Assembly (NCBI GenBank): GCA_037074705.1 | Contig: CM073591.1 | Span: 9,088,587 to 9,152,586 of the forward strand | Source: Zhengitettix transpicula | Taxonomy: Eukaryota > Arthropoda > Insecta > Orthoptera > Tetrigidae | Direction of reading: 5' to 3' | Length of the DNA stretch: 64,000 bases | Part shown: positions 31,955-43,440 of the stretch, one piece after another | Numbering within the stretch: position 1 is the stretch's first letter | Layout: every line of letters begins with the position of its first letter | Program-made: the position numbers and the translations under genes | Notes under the pieces: model-generated | The model's input: the letters and a program-made list of their open reading frames with translations, nothing else | Database searches by the model: none | What the model was told of the DNA's origin: nothing

Positions 31955-32528
31955 AGGGCCAATGACTGGGGCGTAGTCATCAAATTCGTAACCGTTCCCT
32001 TCTCACTGAAAAGGAAAGGCTACGACCTAAGAGTCCCCCATCCCTACTAAATCTTCCCTAACCCTAGACTCCAAACTAACAGGGTCCCTTCACACTTCCC
32101 ATCTTAAAAAAAAAATAATACTCCACAGATTCCACAATCTAAAACCATTACTGAACCCGAAATCTCCTTTATCTGTCACAACACATCCCTCACATACCCC
32201 CTCTGGTTTTATGCCTGCCATATCTGGGGTTCGACCGCTAGAAACCCACATAAATAAAATTCAAATATCGCAAAATAAAATTCTCCGCTTTATAACTAAC
32301 TTGTCCCTGGTACGTGACTAACACTGGAATCTATAATGACCTTAATATTCCCTCCAACCCCCAAAAAAAGTGCAAATCAAACCGCCCTAATCCAACGTCA
32401 TAGAAATCTCCACACACACTTCAATCCCCATTATCTCAAATACACAGAATCCCATCCGCCTCCACCTGAACCTCTCAGAAGGCTAAAAAGAAAACGACAA
32501 ATTGACCTGGAAACTAGAGCAAATTAAC
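31955..32528 (+). pseudogene. Decayed Jockey-clade LINE 3' end, second copy
   Basis: Broken translation includes LWFYACHIWGSTARN (32200-32246) and, near the stop, LRRLKRKRQIDLETRAN. These match the LW.YG..LWG and terminal RRLKR..P.DL landmarks of Jockey ORF2. Several stops and shifts. It is followed by a GT/TA microsatellite (32530-32629). Confidence 0.6.
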
Positions 32529-32595
32529 TCGCGCATGTATGTGTGTGTCTATATATGTGTATATGTATGTAAATATGTATGTATATGTGTGTGTT

Positions 32596-32627
<32 letters not shown>

Positions 32628-32630
<3 letters not shown>

Positions 32631-33394
32631 TAGCTGGGTGCCCGGCGTTGCCCGAGATGTCATTTATCTACAACCCCCGATATGACTCCAATTTCGGCTG
32701 CTTTTGCGCAATTTTTATGTAACGCTACTAGAATCCTAATCATTATAATCAACTCTGAAAAATATTTCTTCAACGCAAACATCTGCCGTGTTTGCATGTT
32801 CCAAAATTTGCACCCCACTACCCCTGCATCTGAGGGGGGTAAATGCCAATTGAATGTCGTAACTAAACACATTGACTTCCATAACCTTTGATTTGACTCC
32901 AATCTCGGTTGTATTCGCGTTATTTTACTGTAAAGCATCTCCACCCCAAACCCGAAGGGTGTCCTTTTCACAGGGCGTAGGGGATGAAAATTATATTCAG
33001 ATAACATCGGTAGAAACACTATCAATATCACTGACCCCTAAAAATATTTATCCGACTCAAATATCGGCTGTTTTAGTATGTTTAAATATTTCCACCCCCG
33101 CTTCTGGGGGGGTGGAAGACGCATCTCACCCCGACAGTGTTTGTTTCCTGGTCGCAAAGACACACGTGTACGAAATTTGCTGAAAATTGCTCGACTGGTG
33201 TAGATTTGTATTTTATTTAGAAAACGTTTGTATGGGAAATAGAAAAGGGCTGTTTTTAGGGTTTTCCCGGAAATTATTCGATTTTTTCTGGTCTTTTAAA
33301 CCTTCCCTAGACCTCCACGAACATTTCAAGACTAAGCTAAGATAAATCCGTTCAGCCGTTCTCGAGTTTTAGTGAGACTAACGAACAGCAATTC

Positions 33395-33445
<51 letters not shown>
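32628..33445 (+). repeat. Retroelement-like tail with modular repeats (family M)
   Basis: Starts ACTAGCTGGGTGCCCGGCG and ends with ATCCGTTCAGCCGTTCTCGA, GAGACTAACGAACAG and a TA tract, an end layout known from several insect non-LTR elements. Inside, GACTCCAATTTCGGCTG-type words recur three times (about 32684, 32894, 33054), each followed by a C-rich CCACCCC stretch. A reverse copy lies at 61075-61610. Confidence 0.65.
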
Positions 33446-33447
<2 letters not shown>

Positions 33448-34195
33448 TAAATAAATAATTCATAACTTCCTCAACTACTCACTCAAGAAGCAAGGACATT
33501 TCTTCAAGATATTTGTAACATGTTAATGTATTCAAAATTATATCACAGTTGTAAAATCTTCGTATTAAAAAATTTTCTGTATAATAATTTAAGAAAAAAA
33601 ACCATTATGTAATACTATTATTAACACAAAAAAAGAATTGCAACGCTTCACTGTTTCACGACATTCAGCTAATCGTTACGCTCGAAAAGTTGTCTCAATC
33701 TGAGTGAACCGCGAGCGATATATTCATTTCCTCTCACTTTTTATTTTTTGTTAGACTCAGCGTCGCGTTCTAGTTAACCTAATTAGCAAACTCCACGCAC
33801 TGGATGAGTAAATATCCCGCGGACAACTTCACAATTAGCATCAGCTGCTTGAAACAACGACAAATATCACAGTCGACATTGGCCACGCAAGGCTCCGGCC
33901 TCTGCACACGAAATAAATAAATAAAATAAAAACCCCGCTTGTAAGGTTGAAAAGCAATATAATGGTACGAGTAATTACCTCATTGCAGCCGCCGTTCACG
34001 TAATCACAAGATAAATAAAAGCGTACACAGACAGAATCAAAACAATCAAGCGTCGCAAAAGAAAGTCAACGATATCGAGAGACAGAGAGATATCATGCAG
34101 CAGAGATAAGTCACGCGTTGTAACCAAATCTCTGACTATACGCTAATTTCACGTAAGGGAACTTCCGCTTTTAATAATAAAATAATAATAATTAC
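33446..34195. other. Intergenic, nothing recognised
   Basis: Mixed composition with no repeat family seen elsewhere in the window and no convincing frame. Confidence 0.45.
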
Positions 34196-34203
34196 ATCAC
34201 ATC

Positions 34204-34350
34204 GATCAATAAATAGTTCTCGGAATTCACACGGGTTTTGCATGTTTATATTTACACGCGTAATATAATATAATATGCAAAACAAGTGTGAATACCAGAG
34301 AACTATTTATTGAACAACTTCACCGGGAAAGACTTCAGTGTTTGAACATC
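34204..34350. repeat. Foldback element, family B, copy B1
   Basis: Arms AATAAATAGTTCTCGGAATT and its mirror AGAGAACTATTTATTGAAC surround a short AT-rich centre. It is followed by ACTTCACCGGGAAAGACTTC, which also follows copy B2 at 58.9 kb. Confidence 0.8.
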
Positions 34351-34714
34351 ACACCAATGTTCCAATCTTGAATGAATTACACGTACGTTGCCAATACTGA
34401 GGAAGAAAGCGTCCTTTACACACAGCAGGCAGACCTGCGGCGCTGCAACACACACATGATGATGACGTCATCACAACAGTATCATAGTTGTTTTACTACG
34501 CTTCTCCCACTGCACGAGGAAGCATGACGAGTGATGACGACACAAGGCTCTCGTCGCCAACAATGCTACTACATTAAAGTAAAGCACTTACTTGCAAATT
34601 GATATATGATGAAACGCTATTCTCGGATCTCAGCTTGGTGACATTTTAATAATGAAATCGGGAATATTTCGTTCATAATCAGCCATGTTTTAAATACAGA
34701 TCACGTTTTATCCT

Positions 34715-35160
34715 TTTTTTTAAGGGTACCAGCCTACACGAGGGAAATCCACATAGTGGCAACTCCCCTTTAATAGCATAGGAAGGGATTTGAAAGGGGG
34801 GATGCGGAAGGGTAGAGGAAGGTAGCCAAGGGTTAACTGGGGGCCCCCTCGGGCTATACTTTAAGGATCCTACCCGGCATTCGCCTAAAAGTGATGCACG
34901 ACAAACCGCAGAAAACCTGCATGAGGTAGGTCGAGCTCTTTGGTACTTATCCCACGCCCTTCCCTGGATGGCGGGAGAGTATGGTTTGCTGTGGGGACGC
35001 AGCATTCCGATCTCAGTCCCCTCGACCAGTTTAGGAGGCCGCTGACCGACTGCTCCAATGGGAACAGAGAACAACTATTACCGTATGCCCAAGGTCTGTG
35101 ACCCCGGAACATGCACAGGCCTCGGCTTGTGGGAACCTTGGTTGAAAAAAAACTGAGAGT
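34715..35160 (-). repeat. Family R retroposon, copy R4
   Basis: Sense strand minus, poly(A) at the left. Directly abuts R5 in the same orientation. Confidence 0.8.
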
Positions 35161-35170
35161 GGAGGAGGCA

Positions 35171-35785
35171 TCTTTTTTTTTTGTGTAGACAGGCTATGTA
35201 TAGGGTAATCCACATAGTGGCTCCTCCCCTCTTATAGCATAGAAAAGGGGGGATGCGGAAGGGTGGAGGAAGGTATCCAAGGGTTAACTCGGGCCCCCGG
35301 GCTATATTTTAAGGATCCTACCCGGCATTCGTCTAAAAATAATGCAGGACAAACCCTAGAAAAACCTGCATCAGGTAGGTCGGGCATTGGGTACTCGTCC
35401 CACGTCTTTCCCTGGATGGTGGGAGAGGCTGTGGGGACGCAGTTTACCCCTCGCCATGCCTTGGCCAGTTTAGGAGGCAGCTGGCCGACTATTCCAATAG
35501 GAATAGCGGACAACTTTTACCGTATGCTCCAAGGTCTGCGACCCCGAAACATACACCTCTCAGAACAGGCCTTGGCATGTGGGAACCTTAATTCAAATAA
35601 CCTGAGAGTTTTGAAGGCATCCCGAGAGGTAGCCCCCGCCAGAGCTCTCTGGGAAGGTTCACCTGCGAGAGAATCCTCTCGCAGGCTTCCTTGTGGAGGA
35701 GGCATCAGCAAAGGTAGGCTCTTCCTTCTCCTCTACAAGGTTCTGTCTGCGAGAGAACATCCCTCGCAGACAGCGTTTTAACGTT
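35171..35785 (-). repeat. Family R retroposon, copy R5, longest
   Basis: About 610 bp. Its 5' part (right end) carries CTGCGAGAGAA / CTCGCAGGC hairpin modules twice (35667-35692 and 35746-35772). R4 and R5 are tandem, with R4 ending where the R5 poly(A) begins, consistent with one element inserting into the tail of another. Confidence 0.8.
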
Positions 35786-36485
35786 TTATCACTTGAGGGT
35801 TGTCTACATGGATTCGTCTTTTCCTTCCTGGGGGATTTAGCTAGAGATATTCCCTTGTCACTTTCAAATTTGAAACGATTTCTTCGCAGACTTAACGCGG
35901 AAGACGGAGAAGAGATTTCTTATCTTTACGCTTGGAAAGTGCGTCCCGGCTTTCACATAAAGATAATACAAGAGGTCAGTCAACTCAATCAGATCTGCGT
36001 GTGGACTCGACTCAAAGCCTCGTCCGCCATCCATAACTGTCCAGGTATCGCGTAAGAGGCCAGAGTTTCAACGAAACGCAACACGAGCACACACCGGCAA
36101 CTTATTTCGACACTTTTATTATTATCCTGGTAATGGACACTCGTTTTGCGGGTGATTCCGTTGTCTGAAATGGGAATGGGACCTCACTTTCCGAATAACC
36201 CTCGTGTATAAGATAATTTTGCGCATTATTATTTTGAAACAAGTAAAATTCTTCCAACTGTTCTATTGATATTATAATTGCAAGAATGATCGGGACGGAA
36301 AGATGTTGAAGATAATAAGATTGGAATTTTTCCTTTTCTCAGTAAATAACCCTCTTGTACGCTCTAAATATACAATTTTGGGTATTGAAATTTTTCACTT
36401 TACTTGGCCTGTGTCATAACTTATACTTGTCTAATAAAATTATATATATTGTAGTAATTAGTAATTAATCCATTGTTATAATTGC
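35786..36485. other. Intergenic, nothing recognised
   Basis: The open frame running out of R5 to about 36055 has no recognisable domain and is probably fortuitous. Confidence 0.4.
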
Positions 36486-36489
36486 AAAG

Positions 36490-37870
36490 TAAAGGACTCA
36501 TTATTAGAGTAATATAAAGCATACACCGCAACACAGGTGGCACGAGACAAAAGAACCATTGTTAAGACGTACGCATTCAAAAATCTACGAGACGAACAGA
36601 CACAGTCAACGGGGAGAAGCGAAAGAGTTTAGTTGGAAGTCGGACGGCGGAGACATATCCATCTAGAGGCTGCAGGTTGCTGCTACAAACAGTACCTTAA
36701 TAAGTCATGCCGCAGTAAAAACTCAATAAGTAAAGAGACCGTCACCAATTTCACCGAGAGAAAGTTGGTAATAATCTGATTGACCATTAATTCGGAAGGA
36801 GTAGGCGTTTCCAGCTGAGAGAACCTAAAGTTTCGACAGTGTTTTGTAACCAATTTAAATTCAGTGATATCCCCAAAAACGTGTACACAGAAAGCCCCAA
36901 AATTGAGACCTGGTCGGCCGTAAGTAAAAAAGCTCTAAAATTTATTTGTAAACCATTTTTTAAAGATACGTCTGATCGTTTTTTAATTATTTCTTTTCTT
37001 TAATTATTCATTTCTTTAATTGTTTAGTTAGTTAATTTAAATTCAATCTGTAATCTTATTTTCATCCGCAACAAAATTCGTCGAGGTTTAGACGAATTAA
37101 CTTCAATAAAGGCTAAATGTAATTATAAATTATCGTAAATTCAATTCACCCATTTATCAAACCCAGTAAAGACCCTGAGATTCTAAATATTATTGTGCCA
37201 AATATTATATGTGTTTTAACCTCAAATAATAAATTTGATTAATTGTTCACATAAATCTTTTTATTTAGCCACAGCCATTAGTTATTATTAGTCGTTTATT
37301 TTAAATTATTACAATATATATAGTGTGATAATTAAAAGGAAAAATAATTAATTAATTAATTAAACGAAACTTTAGGACTCGTATTGTTGGCGCCCTAAAC
37401 ACACAAGACTCTGTGGCGATTATTGTCCCGCAGAGCTCCAGAGTGTATGGCAGGAGACGGTGGAGAAAGTGTCTGGCTGCATGTAGTTTAACAGCTCTGA
37501 TATTCAAAAACTGTCTACGGTTTCCAGTCTGTGAGCAAATAATTACGCCGACTGTTCTCTCCCTGTTCCAGACTCTAGCACACGTTACGAGTTAGACATG
37601 TCCTCCATGATTGGGAGCCGTGGTATATTGCCAAGTGCTAATGTGTAATATAATTTCAGTATTTGCCTTAATAAATTAATTTGTTCGTATACTTTAAATC
37701 TTGATTTCTTTTTAATTAAAACATCCGATCATTTTAAAGTAAACACTACAAATTGACGCCTCAAAAGTTTTTTTATTAAATTGGTTAAAAATTATATCAT
37801 TACAAATTGGCGTCGTCAACGTGTGGATTTGTTTGTAAATTGTGAATTATTACAATATATGTATATATAT
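36490..37870 (+). repeat. Possible LTR/leader relics 3 and 4
   Basis: TTTGTAAACCATTTTTTAAAG (36949), CAAACCCAGTAAAGACCCTG (37159) and TTGTTGGCGCCCTAAACAC (37384) form one set. ATTACAAATTGGCGTCGTC followed by AACGTGTGG (37799 on) forms a second. The order matches relics 1 and 2. The primer-site-like TGGCGCC and the ATTACA end support an LTR origin, but no terminal duplications or pol domains are seen. Confidence 0.35.
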
Positions 37871-37913
37871 GGTTAAACAAATATAGAAAATGTAGAAACT
37901 GTATATATACTGT

Positions 37914-37957
37914 TTCTCTCTCTCTCTCTCTCTCTTTCTTTCTCTCTCTCTCTCTCT
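37914..37957. repeat. CT/GA microsatellite
   Basis: TCTC repeats with a few T interruptions, directly at the 5' edge of family R copy R6. Confidence 0.95.
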
Positions 37958-37969
37958 GTATCAGCAATC

Positions 37970-38236
37970 CCCTCTCCCGCCATCGGAAGGGCGTGGGACA
38001 AGTGCCCAAGAGCCCGACCTACCTGATGCAGGTTTTTCTAGGGTTTATCCTGCATTAGTTTTAGGCAAATGCCGGGTAGGATCCTTAAACTATAGTCCGG
38101 GGCCCCTACTTAACCCTTAGCTACCTTCCTCCACACTTCCGCATCCCCCCTTTCAAATCCCTTTCCAATGCTATAAGAGGGGAGTTGCCACTATGTGTAT
38201 TAGCCTATACATAGCTTATTTACACGTAAAAAAAAT
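37970..38236 (+). repeat. Family R retroposon, copy R6, 5' truncated
   Basis: Starts at CCCCTCTCCCGCCATC and runs to the poly(A) near 38228. Confidence 0.8.
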
Positions 38237-38280
38237 TCTAAATTTCTTTAAACATTTATAAAGACAGAGAGAGAAAAATA

Positions 38281-38281
<1 letters not shown>

Positions 38282-38320
<39 letters not shown>

Positions 38321-38439
38321 TTCCTACCATTTCTATTTTTTTTAGGGCAACAGGCTACATGAGGGTGATCCACATTGGGCAACTCCCCTTTAATAGCATA
38401 GGAAGGGATTTGAAAGGGGGGATGCGGTCTAAATTTCTT

Positions 38440-38497
<58 letters not shown>

Positions 38498-38612
38498 AAA
38501 TAATTTATATATATATATACATATGTTTAAAGAAATTTAGAAATTGTAGGAAATGTACATATATATATAAAGAGAGAGAGAGAAAGAGAAAATAATTTAT
38601 ATACATATATAT

Positions 38613-38674
<62 letters not shown>

Positions 38675-38815
38675 AGAGAAAATAATATATATATATATAT
38701 GTTTAGAGAAATTTAGAAATTGTAGGAAATGTGTATATATATATATATATACAGAGAGAGAGAGAGAGACAAATAACTATGAATATTAAAATAAAGTAAT
38801 GTAAGCCGCAGAGTA

Positions 38816-38860
<45 letters not shown>
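38282..38860. repeat. Complex TA/GA microsatellite block with R fragment R7
   Basis: TA and GA tracts alternate with the word AAATTTAGAAATTGTAGG several times, so a TA-X-GA compound unit has been duplicated. A 3'-end fragment of family R (38337-38430, minus sense) is embedded near the start and is cut off after GGGGATGCGG. Confidence 0.8.
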
Positions 38861-38919
38861 TCCATGGAAGGCAGATTTAGCGATATTCAATGTAAACGTT
38901 CAGCATCTGGAGCTTGGCC

Positions 38920-39081
38920 ATGGCTTCAACAAGTGCCTCCGAGGAACCACCACCACCGCCATGTCAGAGGAGCGGGAGGCAGCGGGCGCCAACCTCGGCG
39001 TTTGTTGTCCACGCAGACCGCGACTTTGAAGGCAACCAACCACGTGTTAACCATTCGGTTTGCACATGTGCGACGTCGTAA
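38920..39081 (+). CDS. Short GC-rich open frame, 53 aa, unidentified
   Basis: ATG in a strong CCATGG context. The product starts MASTSASEEPPPPP and continues through TSAFVVHADRDFEGNQP. It lies in a CpG-rich island (about 38900-39250) amid AT-rich repeats. The AF.VH.D..FE stretch looks like the short conserved stretch of some cell-cycle regulators, but I cannot name a family. An overlapping minus-strand frame also exists. Could be a first exon, an old gene fragment, or chance. Confidence 0.2.
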   Translation: MASTSASEEPPPPPCQRSGRQRAPTSAFVVHADRDFEGNQPRVNHSVCTCATS

Positions 39082-39449
39082 AAGTTCTCCTCGCCATGGG
39101 AAAGAGACTCTCGCGTCCTCGACACCGGAACTTTGCTTCCGCCGAGTCCGAGGGAGCGCGTTGCCCATCAACACCTCCACATTTACCACACTCTGTTGAG
39201 TTGATTTGTCAGTCTCATAGTAAGAGCAGCAAAAGCAAGCCTCGCAGAGAGTACTCATAAGTTATTGACATAATACTATCAATATTCACGCAGATGACAC
39301 TGGAAGAGCTCGGCAGTGTTTAGCAATTATAATTTCACACAAGTAATTCAGTTAAATTAAAATATAACACGGATGTGTAAAAATTATACTATTCAGGTAA
39401 ATAAGTAGGCAAAAAAAAGTGCTGATTAAAAACCACTTAAAAATCGTAA

Positions 39450-39680
39450 CAAATTGGCCAAATAGACAAAAAAAAGTGATGATGTAAATACCACACAACG
39501 TTTCAGGAAAACCCTTGTTCCTTTCTTCAGGTGCTCAGAAAACTAAAAAAACCAGCAGAGCCTAACAAAACTCAAAAGCCAAAGGAACAAGCTTTTCAGA
39601 AACGTTGTTGTGTTTTTTCAGTTTTCTCGGCACCTGAAGAAACGAACAAAGGTTTTTCCAGAAACGTCTGATGTAGACAT
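39450..39680. repeat. Family A foldback, copy A7
   Basis: The left arm CCAAATAGACAAAAAAAAGTG-like start through CACACAACGTTTCAGG is followed by a shortened mirror arm. The right half has CCTGAAGAAACGAACAAAGG and then CCAGAAACGTC. It borders the giant inverted repeat. Confidence 0.7.
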
Positions 39681-40636
39681 CATCCTAACAGCTTCAGCGC
39701 CTCAGCTTAATCTGCTTGCAAGTTTATTAACCGTGATAATCGTCTGATATGTTCTCGCATTACGATTATTAATAATCAGCAGCCTTTTTGAAGTGAGGAA
39801 CATATTTATATTAAAAATTTACACAACGTTTCGTCGCTAATTTGCGATATTTTCAGGTTCTAAAAAATTTTGATGTCTGCTGACTGCCGTGTACCGAAAC
39901 GCGAAATTTTAAACGAGCTCGATTTCTGAATCATAATTGCCTAAAACGTCATATCTGAAGAGGGCGCAAACTAGCGACGAAACGTAGCATAATATTTTTA
40001 TTAAATATAATTTTTCTGACTTCGAAATGGCTGTCGTTTATTTATAATTTATTTAAAATTTACTTCACTATCAACAGAGAGCAAGGTTGTGAACCAGCGA
40101 CGTCACGAATGTTATTATTTTCTGATAGAATTTCTATGAAGTTCGTGTTTTATTTATTAAAGTGCTCGTGTCCTCAGCAAAAACAATAAGTGAGCAAGAG
40201 GAAAGGCCCCATAATAGAGCCTTGTGGAACCCCCGTCTTCATCAGTCATCACTCACAATTAAAGGATTTACCGTCATCACTTCTTCTGTCTGTATTTGAC
40301 TATCATCCTTATTATTAATTTCCAAACAGTTTGTGCAGTTCAGGACTATGTAGACTATTTTAATGTTGAATTCGACGCGCTGCAGAAGGACTCGCAACTC
40401 CGCGGTGTTTCTATGAGGCTTTCCCACGGGTCCACGCCCTGTTTTGTGTTTGTGTTCGTTCACGAGACTCCGTCCGTGTCTTTTGTGAGTCATCTTGACT
40501 TCATGAATGGAGAGTGTGACGACACCACCACGACCTGACTCAATCACAGCCTTTCCTAACACCGTGTTGACGCATGTCTCTCACTCACAATCGCCCAGCT
40601 ACGTACATCATCACCGTAATAAGGGGACACTATTCA

Positions 40637-41120
40637 CACGATGGGGCTACCTTTGGGGATGCCTTTTCCTCTCCGTTTTTGAACTAAGGTTCCCAAAAGC
40701 CAAGGCCTGTTCTGAGAGACGCATGTCCCGGGTCACAGACCTTGAGGCATACGATAAGGGTTGTTTACTGTTCCCATTGGAACAGTCGACCAGCTGCCTC
40801 CTAAACTGGTCGAGGCACGGAGAAGGGAATGCTGCGTCCCCACAGCAAACTCCTCTCCCGCTATCCAGGGAAGGGCGTGGGACAAGTACCCAATGCCCGA
40901 CCTACCTGTTGCGGGATTTTCTAGGGTTTTCCCTGCATCACTTTTAGGCGAATTGCCGGGTAGGATCATTAAAATATAGCCCGGGGGCCCTAGTTAACCC
41001 TTTGCTACCTTCCTCCACCCTTCCGCATCCCCCCTTTCAAATCCCTTCCTATGGTATTAAAGGGGAGTTGACACTATGTGGATTACCCTCATGTAGTCTG
41101 TCTACACCCAAAAAAAAAAA
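40637..41120 (+). mobile_element. Family R retroposon, copy R8, with target-site duplication
   Basis: 484-bp insertion ending in a run of A, flanked by ATTCA on both sides (40632-40636 and 41121-41125). The other arm of the giant inverted repeat shows the uninterrupted site. This fixes the element's limits and its sense strand. Confidence 0.85.
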
Positions 41121-41309
41121 ATTCATTTTGACACGCGATAACCTTTATGTGGATGGTTCGACGACGGCTGCGCAATATATGAACAAGTGGTCCTTCGGCG
41201 CGTGAGTGTTTGACAGTTGACACTCAGGCATCTGATAAACTGCACGACAGGACGACAAGAGGACGATTTTCTCCCCAACCCAAATTATATTAGAATCTAT
41301 TAACAAACA

Positions 41310-41400
41310 ATTGGGAATCTTCCGGGGGTTTTCCGAAGCCCACGACTCTGTTGGCCATTGTAATCTACAGCAGAAAACTCACAATACTCAAGAACCAGGA
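41310..41400 (+). pseudogene. Reverse-transcriptase relic, AFDSV-like region
   Basis: Encodes FSEAHDSVGHCNLQQKTHN. The mirror copy in arm 2 (minus strand, about 41985-41920) encodes FTEAFDSVGHCKLQQKTHN. Both match the ..KAFDSV.H..LL.KL.. motif of LINE reverse transcriptases. It points opposite to the PQGS relic of the same arm. Confidence 0.5.
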
Positions 41401-41689
41401 AACACATTAAAAGGATGTACATTTTCTGCTAAAATTCTGAGTGATAACTAATACAGAATAAGAAAGATACCGACTATAGAATACCACACAACAACGTTTC
41501 TGGGATCCTTGTACACTTTCCTCAGGGGTGCTAAGAACAGCCTAGAGCGACACAACTACACTGGTCAGTTCACAAACACTCAAGTGTTTTTCACGTTGAC
41601 GGATTTCCGCAGCGGTAGTCGGCGACAATATTCGCGGAATGCGGCCTGCAGTATCGTGGTGCACTTGTAAATGTGATTCAGTTACAGTT

Positions 41690-43255
41690 GCTGTTAACTT
41701 GCCGAAATCATTAAGAGTTTAGTCAAGTGACCAGTGCAGTTGTGTCGCTCTAGGCTGTTCGTAGCACCCCTGAGGAAAGTGTACAAGGATCCCAGAAACG
41801 TTGTTGTGTGGTATTCTATAGTCGGTATCTTTCTTATTCTGTATTAGTTATCACTCAGAATTTTACCAGAAAATGTACATCCTTTTAATGTGTTTCCTGG
41901 TTCTTGATATTGTGAGTTTTCTGCTGTAGCTTACAATGGCCGACAGAGTCAAAGGCTTCGGTAAATGCACGGAAGATTCCCAATTGTTTGTTAATAGATT
42001 CTAATATAATTTGGGTTGGGGAGAAACTCGTCCTCTTGTCGGCCTGTCGTGCAGTTTATCACATGCCTGAGTGTCAACTGTCAAACCCTCACGCCGAAGG
42101 ACCACTTGTTCATATATTGCGCAGCCGTCGTCGAACCATCCACATAAAGGTCAACGCGTGTCAAAATGAATATTGTCCCCTTATTACGATGATGATGTAC
42201 GTAGTTGGGCGATTGTGAGTGAGAGACATGCGTCAACACGGTGTTAGGAAACGCTGTGATTGAGTCAGGTCGTGGTGGTGTCGTCACACTCTCCATTCAT
42301 GAAGTCAAGATGACTCACAAAAGACACGGACGGAGTCTCGAGAACGAACACAAACACAAAACAGGGCGTGGACCCGTGGGAAAGCCTCATAGAAACACCG
42401 CGGAGTTGAAAGTCTACCTGCAGCGCGTCGATTCAACATTAAAATAGTCTGCATAGTCCTGAACTTTGCACACTGTTTGAAAATTAATAATAAGGATGAT
42501 AGTCAAATACAGACAAAAGGAGTGATGACGGTAAAACCTTTACTTCTGAGTGATGGCTGATGAAGACGGGGGTTCCACAAGGCTCTATTATGGGGCCTTT
42601 CCTCTTCCTCACTTATTGTGTTTGCTGAGGACACGAGCACTTTAATAAATAAAACACGTTCAATCAGCTACTACAGTAATGTTTAGTTTATGGATTATCA
42701 ACTAACTGTGAAGAAAAAAAAACACACTCTGAACAAATTTCAAACAATAAATTTGGCACTTGAACTCCATAGAAATTCTATAAGAAAATAATAGCATTCG
42801 TGGCGTCGCTGGTTCACAACCTTGCTCTCTGTTGATAGTAAACTAAATTTTAAATAAATTATAAATAAACGACAGCCATTTTGAAGTCAGAAAAATTATA
42901 TTTAATAAACATATTATGCTACGTTTCGTCGCTAATTTGCGCCCTTTTCAGATGTGACGTTTTCCGGAACTATGATTCAGAAAACCAGCTCGTTTAAAAT
43001 TGCACGTTTCGGTACACAGCAGTCAGCGGAGAAACGACTCTGGACATCAAAATTTTCTAAAACCTGAAAATGTCGCAAATTAGCGACGAAACGTTGTGCA
43101 AGTCTTATTAAATATATTTTTCAAAAAGGCTGCTGATCATTAATAATTGTAATGCGAGAACATATTAGATGATTATCACGGTTTATAAACTTGCAAGCAG
43201 ATTAAGCTGAGGCGCTGAAGCTGTTAGGATGATGTCTACATCAGAGATTTAGTTT
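41690..43255. repeat. Giant inverted repeat, arm 2
   Basis: Mirror of arm 1, without the family R insertion. It contains reverse-transcriptase relics on both strands. A spacer of about 110 bp (41580-41690), with GTTGACGGATTTCCGC and CAGTATCGTGGTGCACTTG, recurs in the centre of smaller family A copies at 49.2, 49.6 and 51.3 kb. The large element is thus a long relative of those. Confidence 0.85.
42569..42650 (+). pseudogene. Reverse-transcriptase relic, catalytic region
   Basis: Translation gives GVPQGSIMGPFLFLTYC and then, one base out of frame, FAEDTSTLINK. The first is the PQGS..GP motif and the second stands where FADDT is found in LINE-type reverse transcriptases. The frameshift and the Glu for Asp show decay. 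A mirror copy lies on the minus strand near 40225-40150 in arm 1. Confidence 0.6.
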
Positions 43256-43279
43256 ACAGTCGATATTGTCATTAGCAAT

Positions 43280-43440
43280 AATCATGGGGGAGGGGGGTGG
43301 CGTTGGACTTAGGTGACTCCTCCACGCCACTGCCCACTGCAAACTGTCCTCAACACTGTAGCTGAATCTCAGACACGAGTCCTGGGTTATGACGGTGTCA
43401 CTGTCACTGTACTTAACAACCTCACACACGCCATCAAACA
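43280..43440 (-). pseudogene. Coding-like fragment, unidentified
   Basis: Open minus-strand stretch DGVCEVVKYSDSDTV..ITQDSCLRFSYSVEDS..., with balanced codons unlike the AT-rich flanks, just outside the giant inverted repeat. No start, splice signals or family recognised. Probably a TE or gene fragment. Confidence 0.2.

Larger units (their letters stand above)
39660..41580. repeat. Giant inverted repeat, arm 1
   Basis: Reverse complement of arm 2 over about 1.45 kb once the family R insertion (40637-41120) is removed. Matching landmarks: GATGTAGACATCATCCTAAC with 43250-43230; AACCAGCGACGTCACGAATG with 42820-42800; CGGTGTTTCTATGAGGCTTT with 42400-42380; AACAAACAATTGGGAATC with 41994-41977. 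Divergence is visible but low. The centre is a family A palindrome. Confidence 0.85.
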
